Positions 36,945 to 44,798 are shown, counted from the first letter of the stretch. The stretch: 64,000 nt of DNA from Lutimonas halocynthiae (GCF_030409835.1 NZ_JAUFQO010000003.1:186001-250000); one strand, 5' to 3'. Translations and numbers: made by a program. The notes: generated by a model not told the origin, from the sequence alone.

Positions 36945-37132
36945 TGTTAAAAGCACGCTTTACGCGAAACGGTCAGGGTTTGACTCTATTCATAAAGCTG
37001 CTGTCAAGCCCTGACTAAACAAAGTTGAAAGGAAACATTAATCTTAAAAAAGGCTTTAAACTATAGACGGCTGGATTCATTCATATAATCCAGAAAGCGG
37101 GAAGCATTGAATTATCGAACCTAAATGAGTTT
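36945..37132. repeat. Intergenic repeat copy A
   Basis: Fills most of the 339-bp gap between the antiporter and esterase genes. Hairpin 1 pairs GTCAGGGTTTGAC (36972-36984) with GTCAAGCCCTGAC (37003-37015), 13 bp with one G-T. Hairpin 2, shortened, pairs CTGGATT with AATCCAG (37071-37093). It ends with a piece related to the 3' end of tRNA-fMet, AGCGGGA...TCGAACC (37096-37121). TTAAAAGCACGCTTTAC at its left edge recurs near copy E. The 3' end of the esterase gene is 57 bp further right. Confidence 0.8.
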
Positions 37133-37188
37133 GTGAAGGGTTTTTTAGAAGCGATATGGCTAACGAAGATATGCTAAACTTTGAATAT

Positions 37189-38358
37189 TTAATTCTTGTC
37201 TTTCATTCTTCTGTCATGTTTTAAAAACCAATCATATAATGCATCTTTTGGGTAAACCAACCATTCCATCCCATGTCCTACATTGGATTCTGCTGTAAAT
37301 TTTACATTTTTGTTTTTCCCTTGTAATCTGCCTACAACCCTTTCAGTTTCCTCAAATTGTACAACTTTATCAATTTTACCATGAAAAGCCCAAATGGGCA
37401 TATCAACTAACTTATCAATATTCTTGTTTAGGTATTCAATATGGCTTGTAAATCCACTCATAGGAGCAATTGCTGCAAATAAGTCTGGGTATTTTATTGC
37501 CAGGTACCAAGTTCCTGCTCCACCAAGACTTGCTCCTGTTAAGTAAACCTTATTTTTGTCAACATTGTACTTTTTGGTTATTTCATCATAAAAATTCTCG
37601 AACCAATCGTCTGTCGACCATCTGTGTCCTAAAGGACATTGTGGTGCTACAATAATAAATGGAAATTCCCTACCTCTCCAGATTTGATCAGGTATTCCTG
37701 ATGCATAAAGTTTTTTCAAATCAGTCCCTCTTGGTGTTCCTCCATGTAAATATATAATCAAAGGCCATTTTTTTAATGAGTCTTTTTTGTACTCTTTTGG
37801 CGTATACGATATATAATGATAATTGGTGTCCTTTGGTTTTATTCTTAACCCCTTATCAAAAAACATTTCATAAGCTGCCTCCCCTTCTTTTGACCATTTT
37901 TTAGATGAACCATGCATTTGTCCCTTGCCATTTTCAATTTCTCCTTTTACCCAATTACTCCTTTCAGCTATTTGCCCATTAGGATACCATTCTTCCTTTT
38001 GACCGTGAAATCTTCCATCAACATAGGTACATCGAGTATCAGGCAAGCCATTTTTATACCATGTTTGATAAAGTCCTTGTTTTGTGTTTGAATGATAATT
38101 ACATTGATACTCCTCTTTAAAGAGTTTGTCAAGAGCACTATAGGTCGCATCCATCTGAAGCTGACCATTTTTATAAAAATCTCTGACATGATATAATTTT
38201 GTATTGTTATCAAACTCAACAATTCTTTTGTAGCTTATTGTATCTCTATTTTTTGGAATATGAAGAAAAAGAGTGTCAATTTCTTGAGATTTAATATTCT
38301 TCGTTAACATTATAAGAATAACCAAAAGAAATAGGTGTCTCCCTTTAAATAAATCCAT
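37189..38358 (-). CDS. MORN-like repeat protein fused to an alpha/beta-hydrolase (esterase)
   Basis: 389 residues: a hydrophobic N-terminal signal or anchor (6-24), then MORN/YwqK-type repeats (about 55-165) with YKNGQLQ, YKNGLPD and YPNGQIAE units, then a PHB-depolymerase/prolyl-oligopeptidase-like hydrolase from 190 on. The nucleophile is Ser277 in GASLGG, with Asp330 and His362 as likely triad partners and the oxyanion loop at YLHGG. Probably exported. The substrate is unknown. It stands alone between repeat copies A (3' side) and B (5' side), a setting unlike the operons around it. Confidence 0.82.
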   Translation of the reverse strand: MDLFKGRHLFLLVILIMLTKNIKSQEIDTLFLHIPKNRDTISYKRIVEFDNNTKLYHVRDFYKNGQLQMDATYSALDKLFKEEYQCNYHSNTKQGLYQTWYKNGLPDTRCTYVDGRFHGQKEEWYPNGQIAERSNWVKGEIENGKGQMHGSSKKWSKEGEAAYEMFFDKGLRIKPKDTNYHYISYTPKEYKKDSLKKWPLIIYLHGGTPRGTDLKKLYASGIPDQIWRGREFPFIIVAPQCPLGHRWSTDDWFENFYDEITKKYNVDKNKVYLTGASLGGAGTWYLAIKYPDLFAAIAPMSGFTSHIEYLNKNIDKLVDMPIWAFHGKIDKVVQFEETERVVGRLQGKNKNVKFTAESNVGHGMEWLVYPKDALYDWFLKHDRRMKDKN

Positions 38359-38459
38359 TCGAGCAGTGTAATGAGTATTAATACTTAAAAATAATAATTA
38401 AATGTAATTGCGACCAAACAAAGCTTCTTAATTTCGTAAAATACTTCTTGCAGTAGGAG
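38359..38459. other. Upstream region of the esterase gene
   Basis: AT-rich sequence with no recognisable promoter of the TAnnTTTG type and no gene. Confidence 0.4.
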
Positions 38460-38489
38460 CTGGATTGACTTCGTTTAGTCGTTGTCCAG
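38460..38489. repeat. Degenerate solitary copy of repeat hairpin 2
   Basis: CTGGA (38460-38464) and TCCAG (38485-38489) with inner ACT...AGT pairing resemble hairpin 2 of the repeat family but in a diverged form, 21 bp before copy B. Confidence 0.5.
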
Positions 38490-38510
38490 AATTAATGATG
38501 CTTAGAAACG

Positions 38511-38745
38511 GTCAGGGTTTGACTTTATTCATAAAGCCGCTGTCAAGCCCTGACTAAGCTAAGTTTAAAGGCAACGCTTATCTAAATAAAAGACATTAAA
38601 CTATAGACAACTGGATTCAATTTTCCACATCGTTTCAAAATGGTCCAGAGTAGGTATGCTTTACTAACAAAACCTTTCAGCTTACTGAAAGGTTTTGCTG
38701 GTAGCGGGAACCATCGAATTGTCGAACCTAAATCAGTTGATGAGA
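38511..38745. repeat. Intergenic repeat copy B, with palindrome and tRNA-fMet flank remnant
   Basis: Hairpin 1 at 38511-38554 and hairpin 2 at 38611-38648 (CTGGA...TCCAG). Then a long palindrome, ACTAACAAAACCTTTCAG against CTGAAAGGTTTTGCTGGT (38663-38702), whose right arm runs into GTAGCGGGA. That stretch matches the flank and acceptor end of tRNA-fMet (39841-39862) at 24 of 25 positions. The remnant continues with TCGAACC. The 3' end of the SnoaL-like gene follows 48 bp later. Confidence 0.82.
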
Positions 38746-38792
38746 AACTTTGTGGAAATAATAAAATTTATTGAATAACAACAAAATATTGG

Positions 38793-39212
38793 TTACATCC
38801 AACCTAATTCTTTAAGAGCCCAAGACGCATTCCATATTTTTGTCATGGCTTCAACCTTACCGTCATTATTCATTTTTAAGGCATACACATAATGTGTATT
38901 AGTAGTCTTGTTGGTAGGAGGAATAGGCCCTCCTTCACCAGAATGAGTCCCTGTAAAAGTGGCATAAAATATTGCAGTCTCATTAGCTTCATCATAAGCT
39001 GAAGCATGCACTTCATAACCACAACCAGGCATCGTAATTGTAGCTAATCCAGCCATCCATTCTACATATGTTTTAACATCTTTAACTTCGATTAAGGGTT
39101 CGCTTTGTGCATAGAATTTAGCGTTATCAGCCACATAAGGATTGCATGCATCCCATCCTTTCCCTGATTCACAATTGTGAAAAAAAACTTCTGCGTTTTT
39201 TAATGAATTCAT
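38793..39212 (-). CDS. SnoaL-like / NTF2-fold protein
   Basis: 139 residues with the alpha+beta cone fold pattern of SnoaL-type polyketide-cyclase relatives: an N-terminal helix (NAEVFFHNCESGKGWDACNPY), FYAQSEP, YVEWMAGLATITMPG, and strands EVHASAYDEANETAIFYATF and THYVYALKMNNDGKVEAM. The start at 39212 (MNSLKNAEVFF) is preferred over an ATG at 39254 that lies in upstream, repeat-adjacent DNA. A lone gene between repeat copies B and C. Function cannot be predicted from the fold. Confidence 0.78.
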   Translation of the reverse strand: MNSLKNAEVFFHNCESGKGWDACNPYVADNAKFYAQSEPLIEVKDVKTYVEWMAGLATITMPGCGYEVHASAYDEANETAIFYATFTGTHSGEGGPIPPTNKTTNTHYVYALKMNNDGKVEAMTKIWNASWALKELGWM

Positions 39213-39289
39213 ATTCTTGGTTTTTAAAGTTCCCTTTAAAGGTAAGGAAAACAAAGGAAGTCATAAAAAGAGCAGGCTCCAAGCAAACT

Positions 39290-39442
39290 GGTTTTGCTAG
39301 CAGCGGTCAGGGTTTGACTCTATTCAAAAAGCTGTTGTCAAGTCTTGACTCAGCGAACTTTAAAGACAACGCTTATCTTAAAAAAGGCTTTAAATTATAG
39401 ACAGCTGGATTCATTTTTTCACTTCGTTTCAAAATGGTCCAG
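39290..39442. repeat. Intergenic repeat copy C
   Basis: Begins with GGTTTTGCTAGCAGCGG (39290-39306), a near copy of the tRNA-fMet flank. Hairpin 1 is at 39306-39349 and hairpin 2 at 39405-39442. Confidence 0.8.
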
Positions 39443-39463
39443 AGTAGGGGATGCATGGAAAAG

Positions 39464-39650
39464 GTCAGGATTTGACTCTATTCATAAAGCTGCTGTCAAG
39501 CCCTGACTCAGCGAACTTTAAAGGCAACGCTTATCTTAAAAAAAAAGACATTAAACTATGAATGGCTGGATTCATTTCTTGCTACGCTGCGAAATGGTCC
39601 AGAAGGAGGATGCATTACTAGCAAAACCTTAAGGCTATCGCCTAATCTTT
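39464..39650. repeat. Intergenic repeat copy D
   Basis: Hairpin 1 at 39464-39507, hairpin 2 at 39566-39602 (CTGGATTCATTTC against GAAATGGTCCAG), and a terminator-like stem CTTAAGGC-TATC-GCCTAA followed by eight T (39621-39654). Confidence 0.8.
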
Positions 39651-39682
39651 TTTTTATATCTGATTCGTTACAGTTTATCAAT

Positions 39683-39778
39683 GACGGCTGGATTCATTTC
39701 TTGCTGCGCTGCGAAATGGTCCAGAAGGAGGATGCATTACTAGCAAAACCTTTTGGCTATCGCCAAAGTATTTTTTTA
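39683..39778. repeat. Intergenic repeat copy E (right part only)
   Basis: Repeats the hairpin 2 block of copy D almost exactly: 39687-39752 versus 39565-39630 with about one difference over the first 60 bases. A stem CTTTTGGC-TATC-GCCAAAG before seven T follows. Hairpin 1 is absent. ACTAGCAAAACCTT is the reverse complement of the tRNA-fMet flank. Confidence 0.78.
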
Positions 39779-39819
39779 TGACCAATTCGTTTAAAAGCAA
39801 GCTTTACACTTTTGGTCAT

Positions 39820-39850
39820 AAAAAAACCTTCCAGTTTCCTGAAAGGTTTT
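39820..39850 (-). terminator. Terminator of tRNA-fMet
   Basis: AAAACCTT-C-CAG pairs with CTG-A-AAGGTTTT; on the minus strand it is followed by seven T. Begins 5 bp after the tRNA. Confidence 0.85.
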
Positions 39851-39855
39851 GCTAG

Positions 39856-39928
<73 letters not shown>

Positions 39929-39937
39929 ATGTGGGTG

Positions 39938-39969
39938 CAAAGATACATATTATTTATAGATATAAACAA
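39938..39969 (-). promoter_or_regulatory. Promoter of tRNA-fMet
   Basis: On the minus strand TTG (39967-39969), 21 bp and TATCTTTG (39938-39945); the tRNA starts 9 bp later. Confidence 0.72.
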
Positions 39970-39981
39970 AGGATTTTGCAT

Positions 39982-40013
39982 AAAAAAAGTCAGATATTTT
40001 TATATCTGACTTT
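39982..40013 (-). terminator. Terminator of rho
   Basis: AAAGTCAGATAT (39986-39997) and ATATCTGACTTT (40002-40013) form a perfect 12-bp stem; seven T follow on the minus strand. Confidence 0.88.
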
Positions 40014-40073
40014 CAATTATTTATATATTCTGACCTAAGCTGAACGCTCAAATAAAAATCTCAAAGTATTCAA

Positions 40074-41891
40074 TTATCCATTCATAGACATCAAAAACTC
40101 TTCATTGTTCTTTGTGTATTTAATTTTGTCTTTAACAAACTCCATTGCTTCAATAGGGTTCATATCAGCAAGATACTTTCTCAAGACCCAAAGGCGTTGT
40201 TGTGTTGCTTTGTCATCATGAAGAAGATCATCACGTCGAGTACTTGATTTTACAAGATCAATAGCTGGATAAATTCTTCTATTAGAAATATTTCTATCTA
40301 ATTGAAGTTCCATGTTGCCAGTTCCTTTAAATTCTTCAAAAATTACTTCATCCATTTTTGAGCCTGTTTCAGTTAGAGCTGTTGCAATAATTGTAAGAGA
40401 TCCACCGTTTTCGATGTTTCTTGCGGCTCCAAAGAATCTTTTTGGTTTGTGTAAAGCATTGGCATCAATACCCCCAGACAAAATCTTTCCAGAAGCAGGA
40501 GCTACAGTATTATATGCTCTAGCCAATCTGGTAATTGAGTCTAATAATATGACTACATCATGACCACATTCTACAAGCCTTTTCGCTTTTTCAAGAACGA
40601 TATTGGCCACTCTTACGTGTCTCTCGGCAGATTCGTCAAAGGTTGAAGCAATTACTTCTCCTTTTACGTTTCTTTGCATATCTGTAACTTCCTCAGGACG
40701 TTCGTCAATTAATAATACCAATTGATAAACCTCAGGATGATTCGCAGCAATTGCATTTGCTATATCCTTTAATAGAATTGTTTTTCCTGTTTTTGGTTGT
40801 GCAACTAACATTCCACGTTGACCTTTTCCTATAGGTGAAAATAAGTCAATGATTCTTGTAGATAGATTGCTTCCCTTTTCAGCAAGATTGAATTTCGCTT
40901 CAGGAAACAAAGGGGTTAAGTGCTCAAAAGAAACACGATCCCTTACAATACTTGGATTTAAGCCATTGATAAGACTTACTCTAATTAGCGGGAAATATTT
41001 TTCTCCTTCTTTAGGTGGTCTTACTTTTCCTTTAACAGTGTCTCCGGTTTTTAATCCAAATAGTTTTATCTGAGATTGAGATACATAAATATCATCAGGA
41101 GATGATAAGTAATTGTAATCTGAAGATCTTAAGAAGCCATAACCATCAGGCATAATTTCTAATACACCTTCACTCTCAATGATTCCGTCAAATTCAAAAT
41201 CAGGATCACGGTATTTCACTTGCTTGTTCGCCTCATTACCACGTTGTTTTGGGTTATGATTCTGCTTTGGGTGTTGGTTGCGTGAATCTTTTTGTTGACC
41301 AGGACCTTGATTTTTTTGATCCCTTTGATGCGTTTGTTGAGGTTTTTTAGAATCTCTCGGTTGATTTTGTTCTCTTGGTTTTGGATGTTCTTTCTGAGCA
41401 TTTTGTTCTTTCTGAACACTTTGTTCCTTTGGAGGATTCTGGTCTTTTTGTTGTTTTTGATCCTTAGGTAAGTTTTGGTTCCTTGGCGCTTGTTTCGCCT
41501 GAGGTCTTTCTCCTTCACTTGATTTACCAGCTACCTTGGCAGGTTTTGCCTCCTGTTTTGATTCAGCCTTCGTATCTGTAGACACTGGGCTAATAGGTTT
41601 AGGCTCTTTTTTTATAATTTGTTTTTTTGGGAGAATTTCTTTTTGAACTTCGGTGGCCGGGGTGGCCAAATCAGGTGCCGATTCGTTTTTTAAAATTCTT
41701 TTTCGTTTTGGTTTACCAACGGCAGCGGCTGATTCCTTTACTTGTTTAGGATTAGCGGCCTGCACATCTAATATTTGATATACCAAATCAAGTTTTTTCA
41801 ACGAACGAAATTTTGGAACATCTATTTTTTGTGCAATTTCTTGCAGCTCCAAAAGTTTCATCTCCTTGAGTGCGTCTATGTCAAACATCAT
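40074..41891 (-). CDS. rho: Transcription termination factor Rho with long disordered insert
   Basis: RNA-dependent ATPase hexamer that ends transcripts. 605 residues, against about 420 in E. coli. An N-terminal helical domain (1-50) is followed by about 170 residues rich in Gln, Lys, Asn, Pro and Asp (roughly 60-225). The RNA-binding cold-shock fold ([20 protein letters not shown]) and the RecA-like ATPase core come next, with [13 protein letters not shown] (P-loop) and [14 protein letters not shown]. The start may be the second Met (41888). Such inserts are common in Bacteroidota and may bind RNA. Own terminator at 39982. Confidence 0.97.
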   Translation of the reverse strand: MMFDIDALKEMKLLELQEIAQKIDVPKFRSLKKLDLVYQILDVQAANPKQVKESAAAVGKPKRKRILKNESAPDLATPATEVQKEILPKKQIIKKEPKPISPVSTDTKAESKQEAKPAKVAGKSSEGERPQAKQAPRNQNLPKDQKQQKDQNPPKEQSVQKEQNAQKEHPKPREQNQPRDSKKPQQTHQRDQKNQGPGQQKDSRNQHPKQNHNPKQRGNEANKQVKYRDPDFEFDGIIESEGVLEIMPDGYGFLRSSDYNYLSSPDDIYVSQSQIKLFGLKTGDTVKGKVRPPKEGEKYFPLIRVSLINGLNPSIVRDRVSFEHLTPLFPEAKFNLAEKGSNLSTRIIDLFSPIGKGQRGMLVAQPKTGKTILLKDIANAIAANHPEVYQLVLLIDERPEEVTDMQRNVKGEVIASTFDESAERHVRVANIVLEKAKRLVECGHDVVILLDSITRLARAYNTVAPASGKILSGGIDANALHKPKRFFGAARNIENGGSLTIIATALTETGSKMDEVIFEEFKGTGNMELQLDRNISNRRIYPAIDLVKSSTRRDDLLHDDKATQQRLWVLRKYLADMNPIEAMEFVKDKIKYTKNNEEFLMSMNG

Positions 41892-42070
41892 ATATGAATG
41901 TTAATTAATGATATAAATTCTTTGGAAAGAATTATCTGTTTAAATGAATATGTTATGATAATATAATTGGGTATCGTAAAAGAAGTAACCTTACAATATG
42001 TTTCGATTTGTTGCGACAATATTACAAAATAAAATTAATATATAAACTTTATTTCTTAAAAAGATTAATG

Positions 42071-42078
42071 TATTTTTG
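42071..42078 (+). promoter_or_regulatory. -7 element for the DUF4293 gene
   Basis: TATTTTTG fits TAnnTTTG and lies 17 bp before the chosen ATG (42095). No TTG at -33. Confidence 0.5.
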
Positions 42079-42094
42079 CGCTTCATTTTTAGAG

Positions 42095-42529
42095 ATGTTA
42101 CAAAGAATTCAAAGTGTTTACATATTCATTGCCATTTTATTAGCTTGGCTGGTAGCTTTTTTGGTCCCTTTTTGGATAGACCAAAATAGCGAGGTGATTT
42201 ATTTGAATTCCCTGTTTAAAAATAATGAATTGTTATATGTGACTATTCCATTTCTTTTTATAGGATCTGGAATTATATCTTTTATATCTTTATTATCATT
42301 CAAAAATAGAACAAGACAAATTATAAGCAATAGAGTCAATATTGTAATAAACTTTTTATTGTTAGGAATTATTGTATACCATTTACTAAGCTTACCTGGA
42401 GAGACTGTTGTTTCTGAGAAGGGTATTGGGGTTTTCATACCTTTATTAGTAATTGTTTTTTTGGTACTAACCAACAAGGCAATTATTAAGGATGATAAAC
42501 TTGTAAAATCTGTAGACCGGTTACGATAA
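42095..42529 (+). CDS. DUF4293 family membrane protein
   Basis: 144 residues with four predicted membrane helices. It begins MLQRIQSVYIFIAILLAWLV and ends LTNKAIIKDDKLVKSVDRLR; both ends are hallmarks of DUF4293, a Bacteroidota-specific family often near rho. An ATG at 42008 would add 29 residues but lies upstream of the -7 box, so 42095 is used. Function unknown. A strong terminator follows. Confidence 0.88.
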   Translation: MLQRIQSVYIFIAILLAWLVAFLVPFWIDQNSEVIYLNSLFKNNELLYVTIPFLFIGSGIISFISLLSFKNRTRQIISNRVNIVINFLLLGIIVYHLLSLPGETVVSEKGIGVFIPLLVIVFLVLTNKAIIKDDKLVKSVDRLR

Positions 42530-42557
42530 GACTAATACCTTAGTTATAGTGTGTAAC

Positions 42558-42591
42558 GGCTGTCTAAATTTAATTTAGACAGCCTTTTTTT
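42558..42591 (+). terminator. Terminator of the DUF4293 gene
   Basis: GGCTGTCTAAATT and AATTTAGACAGCC pair perfectly (tight loop) and are followed by seven T. Confidence 0.9.
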
Positions 42592-42734
42592 ATGCCTATT
42601 GTTTTCTAACGGTTTTTGGGTAATTTTCAAAATCCCAAGTTCCTCTATTGTGAGAACCGTGATGTGTATGTATGTTTGTAGTGTAATTATTCAAGTAATA
42701 GTTACTGTTATGAAAAAACAGCCTTTGAAAAAAG
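42592..42734. other. Left edge of the 1.7-kb gene-free region
   Basis: No gene supported. A 79-codon open frame (42599-42838) has no family likeness and runs into the repeat array. AT-rich, with no clear promoter. Confidence 0.5.
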
Positions 42735-43930
42735 GTATAAGGGGGGAAAGGAGAGAAGAGTCTTTCACTTCAAAGAAGAAAAGAGCTTCTCTCCTTATTA
42801 TAACTCCTAGGATAAATTGCTATGAATTCCTAAAATGACATTTTGAAAATCAAATTTCTCTTAAAGAGATGTGCTTGCGAACGTTTTGTTCTTAAGTATA
42901 TATAATATACTCCGGTTGTATAACAGCACGGAGCAGAAGAAAGGGGAGAAAGGAGAGAAGTGAAGCGCATTGATTCTGTCATTACTATTAGAACAAATTG
43001 CTTCTCTCCTTACTATTTTCAGAAAGTGGGAAAATTGCTATACATTCCAAAATTGACATAAAGACATCAAATTTCTCAACGAAATGATCATGTAAATGCA
43101 AATTTACATAAAAGCCACTCCGAATTTTATTTGGAGAAGAAGAAAGGGGAGAAAGGAGAGAAGCGAAGCACATTGTTTTCTATTATATTAAATAATACAT
43201 TTAGCTTTTCTCCTTACTATTTTTAATAAAATAGACCTTTCAATTATTAGCTTTAAGATTGTTTTCATGAAATTATCCTGATCGGTTAAATTATCCAGGT
43301 CAAATCAAATACTCCAAACATTTAGGAGAAGAAGAGAGGGGAGAAAGGAGAGAAGTGAAGCATATTGTTTTCTAATAAAATGATTAATAAATAACTTCTC
43401 TCCTTACTATTTTAAATTAAAACCACTACTTCGGCAACATGTAGGTCTATTTGAGAAGAAATTATCTGGATTTGTAAAACCTAGATCATACCATATACTC
43501 CAGGAAAATTGGAGAAGAAGAAAGGGGAGAAAGGAGAGAAGTGAAGCACATTGTTTTCTAATAAAACGAATAATAAATAACTTCTCTCCTTACTATTTTA
43601 AATTAATATTCCGCTTTCAATAAAGTTTAAGAATAAATTATCTGGATCTTTGCAAAAAAAAGATCACACCATATACTCCAAAAATATAGGAGATGAAGAA
43701 AGGGGAGAAAGGAGAGAAGTGAAGCACATTGTTTTCTAATAAATTGAATAATAAATAGCTTCTCTCCTTACTATTTTTTCGAACAAAAAAAATACTCAAA
43801 TCTTAAAAATTTGAGTATTTCTTAAGAAGAATCTTTAGGGTTCTTCTTTTAAAGGGGAAAAAGGAAAGGGAGTTAGGAGAGAAGTGAAACAAGTTTTTAA
43901 TAAACAAATAACTTCTCTCCTTACTATAAA
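42735..43930 (+). repeat. Seven-unit array of purine-rich hairpin repeats (possible structured RNA)
   Basis: Each unit has GGAGAGAAG paired with CTTCTCTCC. Left/right arms: 42750-42758/42786-42794; 42952-42960/43001-43009; 43155-43163/43205-43213; 43347-43355/43395-43403; 43533-43541/43581-43589; 43711-43719/43759-43767; 43876-43884/43912-43920. Left-arm spacing is 202, 203, 192, 186, 178 and 165 bp. Unit 3 has one C-to-T change in the right arm that keeps pairing as G-U. Units 2-6 begin with ACTCC...GGAG (a small hairpin) and a polypurine tract with AGAAAGGAG; most end with TTACTATTTT. Cores are nearly identical while the sequence between them has diverged, which argues for selection on the core. 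No protein-coding capacity is shared. Drawn on the plus strand because the T-rich tail follows the stem on that strand. Confidence 0.8.
43791..43819. terminator. Strong hairpin between array units 6 and 7
   Basis: AATACTCAAAT and ATTTGAGTATT form a perfect 11-bp stem. The A-run to its left gives a T-run on the minus strand, so it looks like a terminator for leftward transcription. A second stem, AAGAAGAA/TTCTTCTT (43824-43848), follows. Confidence 0.6.
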
Positions 43931-44208
43931 ATATTTCAACTATTGAAATTAAATTCAAGTGTTAACGAAGATGCAAGATAGAAAAAGAATTTGAATTATT
44001 CAAAAATAAATTTCACAACGATAATTGGTTGTTTGCATAAATTGCTTAAGACTAAAGAGTTACATTAAAAAATATAGATAAAAAATGCAATAAAAAGAAG
44101 AGAAAAACATAATAATAGATTTTTTATATCTTTCAAACATCGAATTAGCGGTTTTTGGGTAGATATCTAGTAGTTTCTGGGTATATCAAAAAATACCTGA
44201 TTTCGCTA
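43931..44208. other. Right edge of the gene-free region
   Basis: AT-rich, nothing recognisable until the promoter at 44209. Confidence 0.5.
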
Positions 44209-44239
44209 TTGGATTATACCCTTTTAGCCGATACATTTG
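44209..44239 (+). promoter_or_regulatory. Promoter of the small secreted protein gene
   Basis: TTG (44209-44211), 20 bp and TACATTTG (44232-44239), a near-perfect match to the Bacteroidota consensus. Leader of about 55 nt before the ATG at 44302. Confidence 0.75.
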
Positions 44240-44301
44240 GTGTGTTAGCTTATATGAGCTGATATACAATACATACAAAACAAATCTAAAAGTTTATTAT
44301 T

Positions 44302-44709
44302 ATGAAAAATTTTACTATTGCAATTGCCGTATTGTTGGTTATGGCTTCTTTTACTACCAACTTAACTAACTCATCCTCAACTGTTTTGTCAGATTTCGAA
44401 GGAACTCTATTAGAGTCAGCTCCTGTTATGGAAAATAACAATGGAGACGTAACTGTTACATTTACTGTTGATGAGAATGTACTTGTTTCTTCTGCATTGA
44501 TTGGATCTTCAAATGAGATTTTTCTAGTGGAAAACGGTGACTCTGAATCATTAAAAACAGTGACATTAGATCTTCAACCTGTAAACGGTATGGTGAAGAC
44601 AGCGTTTAACAATATTTACGAAAGTAATTATGATGTTGCTGCTATGGATGCTTTATTAAATGCTAGCGAACCAGAAAAAAGACCAAAAGGTGCTATCATC
44701 TGGGACTAG
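44302..44709 (+). CDS. Small secreted protein, function unknown
   Basis: 135 residues with a signal peptide (MKNFTIAIAVLLVMASFTTN) and no lipobox. The mature part is acidic, rich in Val, Asn and Ser, with likely beta strands (GDVTVTFTVDENVLVSSALI, LKTVTLDLQPV), and ends EKRPKGAIIWD. No Cys. I do not recognise a family. It has the best promoter in the region and a strong terminator, so it should be well expressed. It lies between the hairpin array and the sensor kinase/regulator pair, so it may be a target or an input of that system; that is inference from position only. Confidence 0.7.
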   Translation: MKNFTIAIAVLLVMASFTTNLTNSSSTVLSDFEGTLLESAPVMENNNGDVTVTFTVDENVLVSSALIGSSNEIFLVENGDSESLKTVTLDLQPVNGMVKTAFNNIYESNYDVAAMDALLNASEPEKRPKGAIIWD

Positions 44710-44765
44710 TACAAAACATACAATATTTACAGATTTAAAACGTTTGTAATTTAAACTAGGAATGG

Positions 44766-44798
44766 ATCCGAAAAATTAGTTTTTTTCGGATTTTTTTT
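44766..44798 (+). terminator. Terminator of the small secreted protein gene
   Basis: TCCGAAAAA pairs with TTTTTCGGA and is followed by eight T. The response regulator gene starts 29 bp later without a visible promoter, so partial read-through may supply it. Confidence 0.88.

Noticed and set aside
37968-38222. 84-residue minus-strand open frame inside the MORN region
   Set aside because: Shadow of the esterase fusion gene in another frame; repeats make it appear gene-like.
39213-39254. Upstream start of the SnoaL-like gene at 39254
   Set aside because: The added residues have no likeness to the fold and approach the repeat; ATG 39212 is more natural.
36945-39778. True integron with attC sites
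   Set aside because: No integrase gene in the window and no clear GTTRRRY/RYYYAAC core pair at the repeat ends; only the layout is cassette-like.
42599-42838. 79-codon plus-strand open frame as a gene
   Set aside because: Composition unlike the neighbours, no promoter, and its second half is the first array unit.
42735-43930. CRISPR array
   Set aside because: Period is 165-203 bp and falls steadily, repeats are about 100 bp with an internal hairpin, spacers resemble each other, and no cas gene is present.
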